A stretch of DNA of 64,000 nucleotides, from positions 62,001-126,000 of the forward strand of contig JABFQP010000004.1 in assembly GCA_019685655.1 (NCBI GenBank), in the 5' to 3' direction. Origin of the DNA: Candidatus Bathyarchaeota archaeon A05DMB-5 (GTDB taxonomy: Archaea > Thermoproteota > Bathyarchaeia > Bathyarchaeales > Bathycorpusculaceae). The notes beneath the pieces were generated by a model. It was not told the DNA's origin and searched no databases. It saw nothing but the letters and a program-made list of their open reading frames with translations. The position numbers and the translations under genes are program-made. Positions 34,567 to 44,245 of this stretch are shown one piece after another (position 1 is the first letter of the stretch; each line of letters starts with the position of its first letter).

Positions 34567-34908
34567 ATGGTTAAACAGGAAAAAGCAGTCACAAAAGACA
34601 TGCTCGTCGGAATGCAAGTCATCGACGCCGAAGGACACATAGTCGGAACAGTAAAAGACGTCGCTTTTATGGTTGGAAAAATGGGCATATCCTTATACGT
34701 TGAAAGCAAGAAAGGAGGCGAAAGCCGAAACATCACATGGGAAGAAGTCCAAGCAGTCGGCGACTTCATAATATTAAAACCAGAACAACCCCAAGAAGCT
34801 CCTCCAGTTCAGCAAACTCCACAAGTTTGCCCAACATGTAAAGGTCCACTCACTTTCGTTCCGCAATATCAAAGATGGTACTGCTACAAATGCAAGAAGT
34901 ATGCATAA
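34567..34908 (+). CDS. PRC-barrel protein with C-terminal zinc ribbon
   Basis: 113 residues; ATG with AAGGAAGG upstream. Residues 7-75 are a PRC-barrel (TKDMLVGMQVIDAEGHIVGT, VKDVAFMVG, ISLYVESKKGGESRNITWEE, VGDFIILK). A short proline/glutamine linker joins it to VCPTCKGPLTFVPQYQRWYC, YKCKKYA. PRC-barrels act in RNA processing, photosystems and cell division (CdpB in archaea); this architecture could not be assigned further. Confidence 0.8.
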   Translation: MVKQEKAVTKDMLVGMQVIDAEGHIVGTVKDVAFMVGKMGISLYVESKKGGESRNITWEEVQAVGDFIILKPEQPQEAPPVQQTPQVCPTCKGPLTFVPQYQRWYCYKCKKYA

Positions 34909-34963
34909 ACTCCTTTTTTATTTGTCACTAACTGCTATTTTCCGCTGATTCTCAGTTGTAGGG

Positions 34964-35299
34964 TTAGGTTGATTCGTAGGATGTATGCAGTTTATCGAAA
35001 ATAGACACTTCAGCATTCTGCATCTGAGTTCTCGCTTCAGGCGCGCTAATGACTAGTGGACGTTTTTGTATGTGCTTGTATCCGCATCCGCACTCAAAAC
35101 CTACTATCTTATTTCTTCGTCTAATTTCTTTCCATTTTTTGGCGCTGCACTGACCAATTTGTTTGTGTATTTTCCAAAGCATTCTTGCTTCAGCATGGGT
35201 TATTGGGGCGTAGTGTTTTGCAGAAGTGAAGTACCATGTGGCGTATATAACGAAGCACGTCCATAACGAGAATAAGAGTATTTCAATCAGGCTAAACAT
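34964..35299 (-). CDS. Single-pass membrane protein with short cytoplasmic domain
   Basis: 111 residues from the ATG at 35299, which has AGGTGAG upstream. One membrane helix (FSLIEILLFSLWTCFVIYAT) then a basic segment with CGCG (GFECGCGYKHIQKRPLVISA). No family recognised; conserved elsewhere cannot be judged. Confidence 0.5.
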   Translation of the reverse strand: MFSLIEILLFSLWTCFVIYATWYFTSAKHYAPITHAEARMLWKIHKQIGQCSAKKWKEIRRRNKIVGFECGCGYKHIQKRPLVISAPEARTQMQNAEVSIFDKLHTSYEST

Positions 35300-35426
35300 G
35301 TTTTTCTCACCTGTATTTGTGTTAGACACACATACTTTATGTCTGCTTCCAGACATATCTAACTTCAGAATATTCTATCTTACGATATAAGCATTATCTC
35401 AAATTCCGAATACCCAAACACCAACA

Positions 35427-35891
35427 CTAAAACTGCTGAAGAACATCCTTCTTCTCCATGATATAACCACAATAATGACACTTCAAAAGCAAAGGCTCCT
35501 CACACTCTACATAAAACTTAGCTTGAACAGGCTCATTACTATTACTTATACAAGCCGGATTAGCACACTTAACAATATCCTCAATGACCTTCGGCAACTT
35601 AACCTCAAACTTTTTGACAACACCATAATCACGAATAATATTAATAGTCGCATGCGGCGCCAACAAAGCAATCTTATGCAGCTCCTGCGGCTTCAACTCT
35701 CTACCCTCAATCTTAACAATATCCTTCGCCTTAAGACGCTTACTCGGCACATTAACCGCAATAGTAAGCGTACCCTTCTCCTTCCCAGTAATCCCCAAAA
35801 TCTTAACAACATCCAACGCGTGACCACCAGTAATATGGTCAATAACAGTGCCATCCTTAATCTTAGAAACACGCAACTCCGTTTCACTCAC
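35427..35891 (-). CDS. pyrI: Aspartate carbamoyltransferase regulatory chain
   Basis: 154 residues, GTG start with GGGGGAT upstream. LRVSKIKDGTVIDHITGGHA, LDVVKILGI, and the C-terminal zinc site CANPACISNSNEPVQ...CHYC match PyrI. Forms the allosteric ATCase with PyrB. Encoded divergently from pyrB, 136 bases away. Confidence 0.95.
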   Translation of the reverse strand: MSETELRVSKIKDGTVIDHITGGHALDVVKILGITGKEKGTLTIAVNVPSKRLKAKDIVKIEGRELKPQELHKIALLAPHATINIIRDYGVVKKFEVKLPKVIEDIVKCANPACISNSNEPVQAKFYVECEEPLLLKCHYCGYIMEKKDVLQQF

Positions 35892-35997
35892 ACGAAATCC
35901 CCCTTAAACAAGGCTATACAGAAGAATGCGCATAAAAGATTTTAACTTTTGCACTTGCACAAATGGTCATTCGCTTTGCTCATAAAAAGTTATTTAG

Positions 35998-36948
<951 letters not shown>

Positions 36949-36972
36949 CAATCTGCTTATTCCTTCAAAAAT

Positions 36973-39186
36973 TTATACTGCCGCAAACTGGTCTAAGAAC
37001 GCCAATGTGCTTACCGCCCCGCAAGAGGGACATTTCTGCAATCTTCCAAACCAGCTTCTTTTACAGTTGACACAATAGGTTAGTTTGCGATTGTACGTGA
37101 AAAATTCTAGGCTGCCGCTTTCAAAAATCTGTTTGGTTAAATCCATAAGAGCTTCCGGCTTATGCTCGACTTCTCCAAGCTCTATTACCGAAAAATATCC
37201 GCCAGCATCAAACATTTTGCCCAGTTTCTCTTCAACCTTTAAAGCAGCCGGAAGAATTTCATTCTCTTTGAGAATCAACTTACTTGCTGCTGAATAAAAC
37301 GGCTTTTCCCGTGTTCCAGAAAAGCGCACTTTTGCAATACCATATCTCTCAATATCCAACTGTGCAAGTCTTTCAGAAGCTTCAACACTCGGCAATGCCG
37401 CCAAGGAAACATTTTTGCCATGTTTTATCACACTTTTGTTTGCATAATCTGAGGCTTGCTGGATTACTTCCTCAGCAAACGCCAAACTTTTCTCATCTTC
37501 ATAAATACTCTTCCCAGAAAATATCTCAGCAGCCTCTTTCAAGCCTATCAAATTTATTATGCGAGAACAATTTTCAAGTCTAAAATACTGGTCGCCATTG
37601 ACTTCTTGAGAGAGAAACGGAAGCAAACCTGCACAATGCTGTTTAAGCGCTCTATACTTAATCTCTAAAGCACGAGCTGCCATTTCTAACCGCTCTTTGA
37701 ATATTTCCAGAAATTTCGCCTTATCTTTTCCAGATTCAACCGCTATTCGTGGAAGGTTAACCCCTACTTTCCCAAGACAGCCAGTACGCAGAGTGTCAAT
37801 TTCCCAATCTCCACTAGTATCAGTTTTGAGCTTAAATCCGGAAGAAGAGAAAACAGATTCGTACTTGTTTCCTCCTAAAAGATTAGCAAAGTAGAATACG
37901 CCTTTTTCTGAAGCCAACTGATGCGCCTTTAAAAGCATTTTCTTTGCCTTTTCATCAGCAAACGCGTTCTCGCGCACCTTCAAGATTATCGCGGGATTAA
38001 ACAGAGGCTTACGCAAGCTTTCTTCAATAAATATTTCAAAGATAAGCGAAGCTAAAAGTTGGCTTTCTTCAACAAAATCTCCATATTTACCTAACACTTT
38101 TCCATCAGAACCGAGAACTTGTTTTCCAGCAATAAAATCTGGGACTGTTAGCTCCAGGCCAAAAGACGCTTTTACATGCTGATTTACCTCAAGAATGAAT
38201 AAACGCAAAGCCTCCTTAACCTCTGTGAGCTTTGCGTCTTTTGCAAAAGGCGCCAAAAAAACATTAAAATAATCAAAAGTTTGCGTTGCATCCACTTCTC
38301 TTGCAGAATGCAAAAGAACATTAAACGCAGTCGACAAAGCCGATTCCAAGCTGCTTGGAGAAGGTAAAGAAGACTTGAAAACGTTTATTCTTTCCAAATT
38401 GAAGCCATGCTGCAGGAAAAATCGCAAATCATGCATAATCTCGCTTGGCTTCAAAATCCACGAACCCAAACCTTCCACAAAAATTGAACCTGACAAATGC
38501 GCATCTGCAACATCTCTTGGAAACACATTCAAAAGCACATACTCTCTTAAAATTGTCTCTCCCAATTGTTCACCTACAGAACCCACTCGCCGAGCAGTTT
38601 TTTTCCCCTCTAACAAGCTGGCAACATCATACACAGGAAGCCCCAAACGCGTAAGCTTATGCCGATACTCCTCTAACCCCTTCTCTATCAAAACCGCATT
38701 CACAACCTCTCTCACAAGAGGAGCCGTCAAATACTTCGTTTTTGACTTTAACAGTCGCTTTTCAGCTTCTTTCGCCACCTTCTGCGCCAGTTCAGTCGGC
38801 ATTTTCGCCTCTCTAAAAAGAGAGCTTGCAATCTTGTTCGCGTCAAACTCTTCTAGCGCAAAACGCGAAGTGCGTATAAGCATACTTTTTGGTTTCAAGG
38901 CTTTCTTCTCAATCTTATCTGCAACATCAATAACCATCTTGCCAAGCTCAGTTAAACAATACTTCTTCGCTTCCACATCCGCCTCAATCAAGTCAGCCCT
39001 AAGCAAAAACTTCAAATGATAAGCAAACCTTCCCGCATCCCTCGTAGGATTCATCTTCAAAGAACTCATCAACTCAGTGTAAGAAAGAGGTCCCCTATCA
39101 AAAAGCAAATTTAAAATCTGCAATCTAAGAGACGAAGAAACCGCTTTAAGTATTTTTACTCCTCGCACACGATGTGGAACTGACAA
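36973..39186 (-). CDS. Winged-helix/ATP-cone/NrdD-like fusion lacking a visible glycyl-radical motif
   Basis: 737 residues. Residues about 10-85 are an ArsR-like winged helix (LRLQILNLLFDRGPLSYTEL, AYHLKFLLRADLIEADVEAK). Residues about 102-195 are an ATP-cone (LIRTSRFALEEFDANKIASS, YLTAPLVREVVNAVLIEKG). Residues 200-690 resemble the class III ribonucleotide reductase barrel, keeping the active-site cysteine in LRTGCLGKVGVNLPRI (C470) and a C-terminal four-cysteine zinc site (C705, C708, C719, C722). The protein ends 15 residues after CPSC with FLDQFAAV and no RxxGY glycyl-radical motif. No nrdG is adjacent. Could be a dNTP-sensing regulator or an enzyme needing another radical source. Confidence 0.75.
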   Translation of the reverse strand: MSVPHRVRGVKILKAVSSSLRLQILNLLFDRGPLSYTELMSSLKMNPTRDAGRFAYHLKFLLRADLIEADVEAKKYCLTELGKMVIDVADKIEKKALKPKSMLIRTSRFALEEFDANKIASSLFREAKMPTELAQKVAKEAEKRLLKSKTKYLTAPLVREVVNAVLIEKGLEEYRHKLTRLGLPVYDVASLLEGKKTARRVGSVGEQLGETILREYVLLNVFPRDVADAHLSGSIFVEGLGSWILKPSEIMHDLRFFLQHGFNLERINVFKSSLPSPSSLESALSTAFNVLLHSAREVDATQTFDYFNVFLAPFAKDAKLTEVKEALRLFILEVNQHVKASFGLELTVPDFIAGKQVLGSDGKVLGKYGDFVEESQLLASLIFEIFIEESLRKPLFNPAIILKVRENAFADEKAKKMLLKAHQLASEKGVFYFANLLGGNKYESVFSSSGFKLKTDTSGDWEIDTLRTGCLGKVGVNLPRIAVESGKDKAKFLEIFKERLEMAARALEIKYRALKQHCAGLLPFLSQEVNGDQYFRLENCSRIINLIGLKEAAEIFSGKSIYEDEKSLAFAEEVIQQASDYANKSVIKHGKNVSLAALPSVEASERLAQLDIERYGIAKVRFSGTREKPFYSAASKLILKENEILPAALKVEEKLGKMFDAGGYFSVIELGEVEHKPEALMDLTKQIFESGSLEFFTYNRKLTYCVNCKRSWFGRLQKCPSCGAVSTLAFLDQFAAV

Positions 39187-39293
39187 GTCTGCGTTAGCCT
39201 CCCCAAAGTGGTAAAGTAATATTACGAGGTAAAGGGTTTAAAGGTTAAGTAAGACTATATTTTTATGTTTTAAATGTAAAGATGAAGCATCAA

Positions 39294-39398
39294 GGGGCTG
39301 TCGGCTAGCTTGGTCTAGGCTTGGAGACTTGGGCTCTCTAAGCGCTGTGGCGTTTGCCACGTGCGGGAAGGACCCCGGTTCAAATCCGGGCAGCCCCA
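39294..39398 (+). tRNA. tRNA-Pro(UGG) with extra bases (probable intron) in the variable region
   Basis: Acceptor GGGGCTG/CAGCCCC, D stem GGCT/GGCT (with G-U pairs), anticodon stem GGAGA/TCTCT with loop CTTGGGC (anticodon TGG), T arm CCCGG-TTCAAAT-CCGGG. Between the anticodon stem and T stem lie 34 bases instead of about 5, containing the hairpin GTGGC-GTTT-GCCAC flanked by GCGC/GTGC. About 29 bases would be removed as an intron; exact ends not resolved. A T run follows (39399-39404). Confidence 0.85.
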
Positions 39399-39404
39399 TT
39401 TTTT
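39399..39404 (+). terminator. T-run terminator after tRNA-Pro(UGG)
   Basis: Six Ts directly after the discriminator base. Confidence 0.55.
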
Positions 39405-39413
39405 CGCTGCGTT

Positions 39414-40400
39414 TTAGGTTAAAAAGTGCTTATAGACTGGGTGCCCTTTGAATCGTAGGTTTGTTTCGGATTTTTCTATTGTCCCGCTTGGCAATCTTAT
39501 ACAGAGAGAGCTGACAATTGCTCCGTTTTTAACGAATCTTACGCCGTCTAGGAGTTCGCCTTTTGTCACACCTGAAGCCGCAAAAACCAACTCGTTGCCT
39601 TTAGCTAGTTCGTCTTCAGTATATGCTTTTTCTACATCAATGCCTTCCGCTTCTAGCCTATCCAGCCTTTTTGGGTCATCTTTTTTGTCTTTCCACACTT
39701 TCACTAGCATTGTGCCGCCTAAACACTTGACGGCGGTTGCTGCGATTGTTGCTTCTGGGCCGGCACCTGCGCCTATGAGAAGGTCAACGCCTGAGCTTGG
39801 AATGCATGTAACAACTGCTGCTGCGATGTCACCGTCTGGAATGAGAATTATTCGCACACCTAATTTTCTAAGAATGCTAAGAATGTCTGCGTGTCTTTCA
39901 CGCTCTAACATTATTACAGTGAAGTTTTCGAGAGGCAAGCCTTTTTCTCGAGCTACTGCTCGCACAATTTCCTCGACAGACATGTCCAGAGAAAGTTTTC
40001 CAGCAGAATGATGGTCTGTCGCCACTTTGAAATAGTATCCGTCGTCTGGAAGCACTTGAAAACATCCAGCAGGCGCGCATGCAAGAGCGGAAATGGCGTC
40101 TTTTCTGCCTTTGGAAGCGGCGGTTGTGCCGTCAACAGGGTCTACGACAAACTCGACTTTTGGACCTTTGCCAGTTCCCACTTTTTCTCTTTTTAGGAAT
40201 GCTGGGGCGTTGTCTTTGGGTCCTTCGCATGAGATGACTTCTCCTTCCACATCCGTCTGCGCTAGGACAGCTCTGGAAAATTCTACGGCGTTCGCGTCTA
40301 TCAAATCAGGGTTGCCTTGACCAATATGTAAGGCGGCGCCAACTGCTGCGGCTACTGTTATTCTGGTTAATGAAGGCGCTAAAGCCCTAAGAGAGACCAT
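39414..40400 (-). CDS. glpX: Class II fructose-1,6-bisphosphatase (GlpX type)
   Basis: 328 residues. VEFVVDPVDGTTAASKGRKD gives the metal site, VIMLERERHADIL the catalytic region, ILIPDGDIAAAVVTCIP and DLLIGAGAGPEATIAATAVK the substrate site. This is the bacterial GlpX family; archaea more often carry the bifunctional FBP aldolase/phosphatase. Hydrolyses fructose 1,6-bisphosphate in gluconeogenesis. Operon-like spacing with the downstream tRNA is coincidental (opposite strands). Confidence 0.88.
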   Translation of the reverse strand: MVSLRALAPSLTRITVAAAVGAALHIGQGNPDLIDANAVEFSRAVLAQTDVEGEVISCEGPKDNAPAFLKREKVGTGKGPKVEFVVDPVDGTTAASKGRKDAISALACAPAGCFQVLPDDGYYFKVATDHHSAGKLSLDMSVEEIVRAVAREKGLPLENFTVIMLERERHADILSILRKLGVRIILIPDGDIAAAVVTCIPSSGVDLLIGAGAGPEATIAATAVKCLGGTMLVKVWKDKKDDPKRLDRLEAEGIDVEKAYTEDELAKGNELVFAASGVTKGELLDGVRFVKNGAIVSSLCIRLPSGTIEKSETNLRFKGHPVYKHFLT

Positions 40401-40435
40401 TTACCATTATGCTCCTATTCACGGTAATAGTTAAC

Positions 40436-41539
40436 TTACTTGTAAATCATTTTCGGCTTTCCAAGCACTTGCTCATTTAACTCTTTTATGCCTAAGCCGT
40501 TTTCTTTAGGAAAAATTCGCATTGAATTTTTCACTTTTGTTCCGCCTTTTTTTGCAAGTTTGTCTTTCATTAAAATGTCGGAGTCAAGGTCTGCGTATTG
40601 TATGTTCTTTGTTGCAGCGGCGAGGTGAGTTCCGGCTGCTATGCCTATTTCCGATTCGCCCATGCACCCAATCATGCATGGTATGCCTGCTGCCTCAGCA
40701 ATCTCGGCTATTTTTCTGCCTTTCAGTATTCCGCCGCTTTTCATCAGTTTAATGTTTATTAGGTCTACGGCTTCAGCTTGTATTAAGCGTAAGGCGTCTT
40801 TTGGTGAGTGGACGCTTTCGTCAGCCATTATTGGTATTGGCGAGTTTTTCTTGACTTCCCTTAAGCCTTCGGTGTCTTCGGCTGAGACTGGTTGTTCGGC
40901 AAATTGGATGTTGAATTTTTCCATCTTGTTTAAGGCTTCTATTGCTTGTTTTGGTGTCCAGCCTTGGTTGGCATCAATTCTTATCTGTATCTCTTCGCCT
41001 ACTGCTTCTCGAATTAGTTTTATGCGTTCAAAATCTTCGTTGGGGTTTACTCCAACCTTTACTTTCAAGGCTTTGAACCCTTTTCTGAGGGCTTTAACAG
41101 CGTCTCTAGCCATTTCTTTAGGTGATTTTATGCTTAGGGTTAAGTCTGTTAAGACTTCGGTGCGGTATCCGCCGATTATTCTGTAGAGGGGTTTGCGGCA
41201 GGTTTTTCCTAGAATATCATATAGTGCCATGTCAATGGCTGCTTTTGCGGCAGGATTATCCTTCACAAGCGAATCCATCATTTCCACATCTTGCTCGATT
41301 CTAAGCGGACACATGCCGATAAGTTTTGGAGCAAATTTGCCCAGAACTTTTACGACTGTTTCTGGAGTTTCACCAGTCACCCGTCTAGACGGCGAGGATT
41401 CCCCCCATCCAATCACACCGTAATCTGTAAGTATTTTTACTATTACGTTGCGGCTTTCTGTGTTTGCGCCCGGTGCGATTCTGAAAGGCTCTTTATATTT
41501 TAAGGTAACCGTGTAAACTTCGATCTGCTGAATTCCCAA
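40436..41539 (-). CDS. Enolase-superfamily enzyme, dipeptide-epimerase-like
   Basis: 367 residues, TTG start with GGTGACA upstream. FKALKVKVG (KxK acid/base), QIRIDANQGWTPKQA (metal D), QFAEQPVSAEDTEGL (metal E), IMADESVHSP (metal D), LINIKLMKSGGI (second lysine) and ADLDSD near the end are typical of L-Ala-D/L-Glu and related dipeptide epimerases in the muconate-lactonizing group. Substrate cannot be fixed from sequence. Confidence 0.85.
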   Translation of the reverse strand: MGIQQIEVYTVTLKYKEPFRIAPGANTESRNVIVKILTDYGVIGWGESSPSRRVTGETPETVVKVLGKFAPKLIGMCPLRIEQDVEMMDSLVKDNPAAKAAIDMALYDILGKTCRKPLYRIIGGYRTEVLTDLTLSIKSPKEMARDAVKALRKGFKALKVKVGVNPNEDFERIKLIREAVGEEIQIRIDANQGWTPKQAIEALNKMEKFNIQFAEQPVSAEDTEGLREVKKNSPIPIMADESVHSPKDALRLIQAEAVDLINIKLMKSGGILKGRKIAEIAEAAGIPCMIGCMGESEIGIAAGTHLAAATKNIQYADLDSDILMKDKLAKKGGTKVKNSMRIFPKENGLGIKELNEQVLGKPKMIYK

Positions 41540-41581
41540 TTATTGTCACCAGTTACAAGTTCACGTTTCTTTGGAAAAGCT

Positions 41582-42880
41582 TTACTGAAACTCTTCCTTA
41601 GGTGTCTTTTCGCGTTTTCTTAACCCCTTAAACTTTAGTTTTGCTGTTAGGATTTTTTCGGTTGCGAATAATCGTGAAGCCACATACATTACGACCAGCG
41701 TGAAAGCGGTAACGTAGACTATGCCAATTATGGCTGTCAAGTAGTCGCCCATTATGACTGCTTTCGACGTGATAATTGGGTCGCTGTAGGGAATAGCGTA
41801 TAGAAGAATTTTCAAAGCGAGAGGCAACGTGTTAATGTCCAGATACATTAGGGCAAGCGCCGGAATGAATATCAAGGGGTAAATGTAGCCGACAATGGAC
41901 TGCGCGCTTCTCACATCTTCTACAAACGCAGACACAATAACCGCCAACGCCAACGCAGAGAGCAAGGTGACAAAAAGCGAAATTCCCAAGAGCAAATAAC
42001 CAAAAACTGACGGAACAAGCCCCAAAGCGGCTAGGTCTATAGACGTGCCCGCTGGGACCATCGACATTAAGGAGCCCATGTAATAGTTGAAGCCAACCAT
42101 GTATGCTAAGGCGCCTATGCCTGCCACAAGAATTGTTCCTGACAATTTTCCCATGAGAATTGCAAAGCGGTCCATTGGTAAAGTTAACAGTGTCTCTAGT
42201 GTTTTTTCTTCTTTTTCCATTGCCACTGAGGTTGCAGCTATTTGCATAGAGTAGGTGAGTAGAATCATAATGGTGATTGGCATGGCTATTGCTTGTGAAT
42301 ACATTAGGTTGGTCAGCATGTTTGGGTCAACGCCTTCCACAATATTTCCTTTGATAATTGTTGACTTGTTAATGGTAACATAATCCGGAGCTTGTGCTCT
42401 GTTAAATTGGTAGATTAAACTGTCAATTACTGAAGAACCGACATTCTCAAAAAGACTGGTCCCCGAAAAAGCTCCGTAAAATCTCACATAAGCAGTTATG
42501 CTTTTGTTACTCTCATGTTCTTCTATTTTTACGCTGAAGTCGCTGGGAATTTCGATAAGATAAGTTGTGTTGTATTTCGCCAGCAGCTCCAGAATCGTGT
42601 TATTATCAAGAACTTTATTGTTTTCAACGGAAACTCTTGCTGAAGAATTGAGAAACGCTATTAGAGAGGTTGAATTGGTTCCTTCATCATTGTTTACGAC
42701 AAGAATTGTTGCTTTCTGAGCTTGCTCTTGGGCAGACTGTATCGAATAACTCATTATGCTACCTAACAGAGGAAACATTAGCAATGGCACAATTATCATT
42801 CCCAAAAGTATTTTGGGGTCTCGGACAAGCTCTTTAAGCTCTTTAAACAGGAAATTTCCAAATCCCTTAAGCAAGCCCAA
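41582..42880 (-). CDS. ABC-2 type exporter permease (NatB-like)
   Basis: 432 residues, TTG start overlapping the ATPase gene by 14 bases with GGTGA ahead. One N-terminal helix (LGMIIVPLLMFPLLGSIMSY), a large extracellular part (about 45-210), then five membrane helices including AMEKEEKTLETLLTLPMDRF, the conserved ABC-2 coupling motif. Exports an unknown substrate, possibly sodium or a lipid/peptide. Confidence 0.85.
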   Translation of the reverse strand: MGLLKGFGNFLFKELKELVRDPKILLGMIIVPLLMFPLLGSIMSYSIQSAQEQAQKATILVVNNDEGTNSTSLIAFLNSSARVSVENNKVLDNNTILELLAKYNTTYLIEIPSDFSVKIEEHESNKSITAYVRFYGAFSGTSLFENVGSSVIDSLIYQFNRAQAPDYVTINKSTIIKGNIVEGVDPNMLTNLMYSQAIAMPITIMILLTYSMQIAATSVAMEKEEKTLETLLTLPMDRFAILMGKLSGTILVAGIGALAYMVGFNYYMGSLMSMVPAGTSIDLAALGLVPSVFGYLLLGISLFVTLLSALALAVIVSAFVEDVRSAQSIVGYIYPLIFIPALALMYLDINTLPLALKILLYAIPYSDPIITSKAVIMGDYLTAIIGIVYVTAFTLVVMYVASRLFATEKILTAKLKFKGLRKREKTPKEEFQ

Positions 42881-43598
42881 TCACCTTCGCAAAAACTTCT
42901 TCCAAATTTGCGCTTCCAAACTTTTCTTTCAGTTCGCCGGGCTTTCCTTCAGCAACAACCTTGCCCTTGTTTATCAACGCGACTCTATCGCATACGTGTT
43001 CAACTTCGAGCATGTTGTGGCTTGAAAGCAAAACTGTTACGCCATGCTCTTTCACATACCGCTTGATTATTTCTCTAACATGATACGCGTGCAGAACATC
43101 CAACCCGCTTGTTGGCTCGTCTAAGATGGCGAGTTTAGGCTTATTCATTAAGGCTCTTGCCACGAGAAGCCTTCTTTTCATTCCTTTGCTGTAAGTTTTA
43201 GTCTTATCCTTTAAGCGTTCGCCCAAACCAGTTATTTCAGCCGCTTCATTAACCATTTTTTGCGCTTCATTCTTGCTTTCAGTGTTAAATTTGGCCATAA
43301 ATTCCAGATACTCCCTGCCGGAGAGGTTTCGGTAAGCGCCTGCTTCTTCTGGAAGGTAAGTTATAATTTTGCGTACTTCAGCTGCTTCTTGAACAATATC
43401 CAACCCGAAAATTTTCATAGTGCCTGATGTTGGCAGAAGCAAAGTTGAAGCTATGCGCAGTGCGGTTGTTTTTCCAGCTCCGTTTGGACCGATAAGCCCA
43501 AAAATTTCTCCATTTTTTACATTAAAACTTAAGCCGTCCACTGCACGAATTTCACCGAAGACTTTAACAACATCCACTGCTTCAACAGCTAGACTCAA
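42867..43598 (-). CDS. ABC exporter ATPase (NatA-like)
   Basis: 243 residues, TTG start. Walker A GLIGPNGAGKTTALRIAST, Q-loop-like TYLPEEAGAYRNLSGREYLE, signature YSKGMKRRLLVARAL, Walker B KLAILDEPTSGLDV, H-loop LLSSHNMLEVEHV. Pairs with the overlapping permease gene. Confidence 0.93.
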   Translation of the reverse strand: MSLAVEAVDVVKVFGEIRAVDGLSFNVKNGEIFGLIGPNGAGKTTALRIASTLLLPTSGTMKIFGLDIVQEAAEVRKIITYLPEEAGAYRNLSGREYLEFMAKFNTESKNEAQKMVNEAAEITGLGERLKDKTKTYSKGMKRRLLVARALMNKPKLAILDEPTSGLDVLHAYHVREIIKRYVKEHGVTVLLSSHNMLEVEHVCDRVALINKGKVVAEGKPGELKEKFGSANLEEVFAKVIGLA

Positions 43599-43936
43599 AT
43601 TTTTGACACCGAGAGTTAAGCAATTTTGAGACTTTAAAAAATTTTGCTATAAGTCTTTCTTTAAACACCCAGTTCTGGGCTGTCTGAAAAGCTCAAACAT
43701 GCTTATTTTCGTAAAATAAGCTTTTGGTGGGGGCTTATAGGTTAGAGCCCACGTTTGAACCCACGGACAAGTGGAAATGTCTCCCACAAACCCTTCTTTT
43801 TTTGTTTTACAAACGAACGCGCAGAGGACCAGCGTATATGCATGATGACTGCAAATGCAAACGTGATTAAGGCTTTAGGTTTCAGGTTGAGCAAGTTCTA
43901 CTGATTCTGCACTTCTATTGGTTAGGTCCATCGCCT
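43599..43936. other. 338-base spacer with a perfect hairpin and repeated CCCAC blocks
   Basis: Contains GCTTATTTT-CGT-AAAATAAGC (43701-43721), then GTGGGGGCTTATAGGTTAGAGCCCAC-like pairing and three CCCAC blocks, ending in a T-rich run (about 43793-43801). It may encode a structured RNA on the plus strand, but no known family fits. The promoter for the ABC operon should also lie at its left end. Confidence 0.35.
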
Positions 43937-44245
43937 TTACACTGCTGAGCGTTCCTTTTTTCCAACGTTTAACTGCGTTTCGCCTCTGAATATGGACATT
44001 CTCGCATTCTGCAATTGAATAGTGTCTCCTATTGCTACTGCATTTATTTGTTCATTCCATAAGCATAGTTTAACTGTTCCAGTTTCATCGGCTATCAAAG
44101 CGTTGGTTACTTTAGCGTAGTTTCCAAACTGTGCAAGGACAAGTTTCTGTCTTGGAATTTCCAAAACTCTAGCTTTAAGATTAACCTCTATCATTCCCGC
44201 ACGTAAATCTCTGATTAGAAAAGAATATGACTCCTTATTCTTCAC
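43937..44245 (-). CDS. OB-fold single-stranded-DNA-binding-type protein
   Basis: 102 residues, GTG start overlapping the upstream gene by 11 bases. IRDLRAGMIEVNLKARVLEI, PRQKL, VTNALIADETGTVKLCLWNE, QINAVAIGDTIQLQNARMSI, GETQLNVGK match the single OB fold of archaeal RPA/SSB-like proteins. Last gene of a three-gene minus-strand cluster. Confidence 0.8.
   Translation of the reverse strand: MKNKESYSFLIRDLRAGMIEVNLKARVLEIPRQKLVLAQFGNYAKVTNALIADETGTVKLCLWNEQINAVAIGDTIQLQNARMSIFRGETQLNVGKKERSAV

Noticed and set aside
39320-39345. tRNA at 39294 read as a suppressor or type II tRNA through an alternative loop CTCTAAG
   Set aside because: The flanking bases do not form a stem; the GGAGA/TCTCT stem with CTTGGGC gives a normal tRNA-Pro.
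43734-43770. Possible tRNA remnant: GCTTATAGGTTAGAGC resembles a D arm and TTTGAACCC a T loop
   Set aside because: No acceptor or anticodon stem can be formed, so it is not a tRNA gene.
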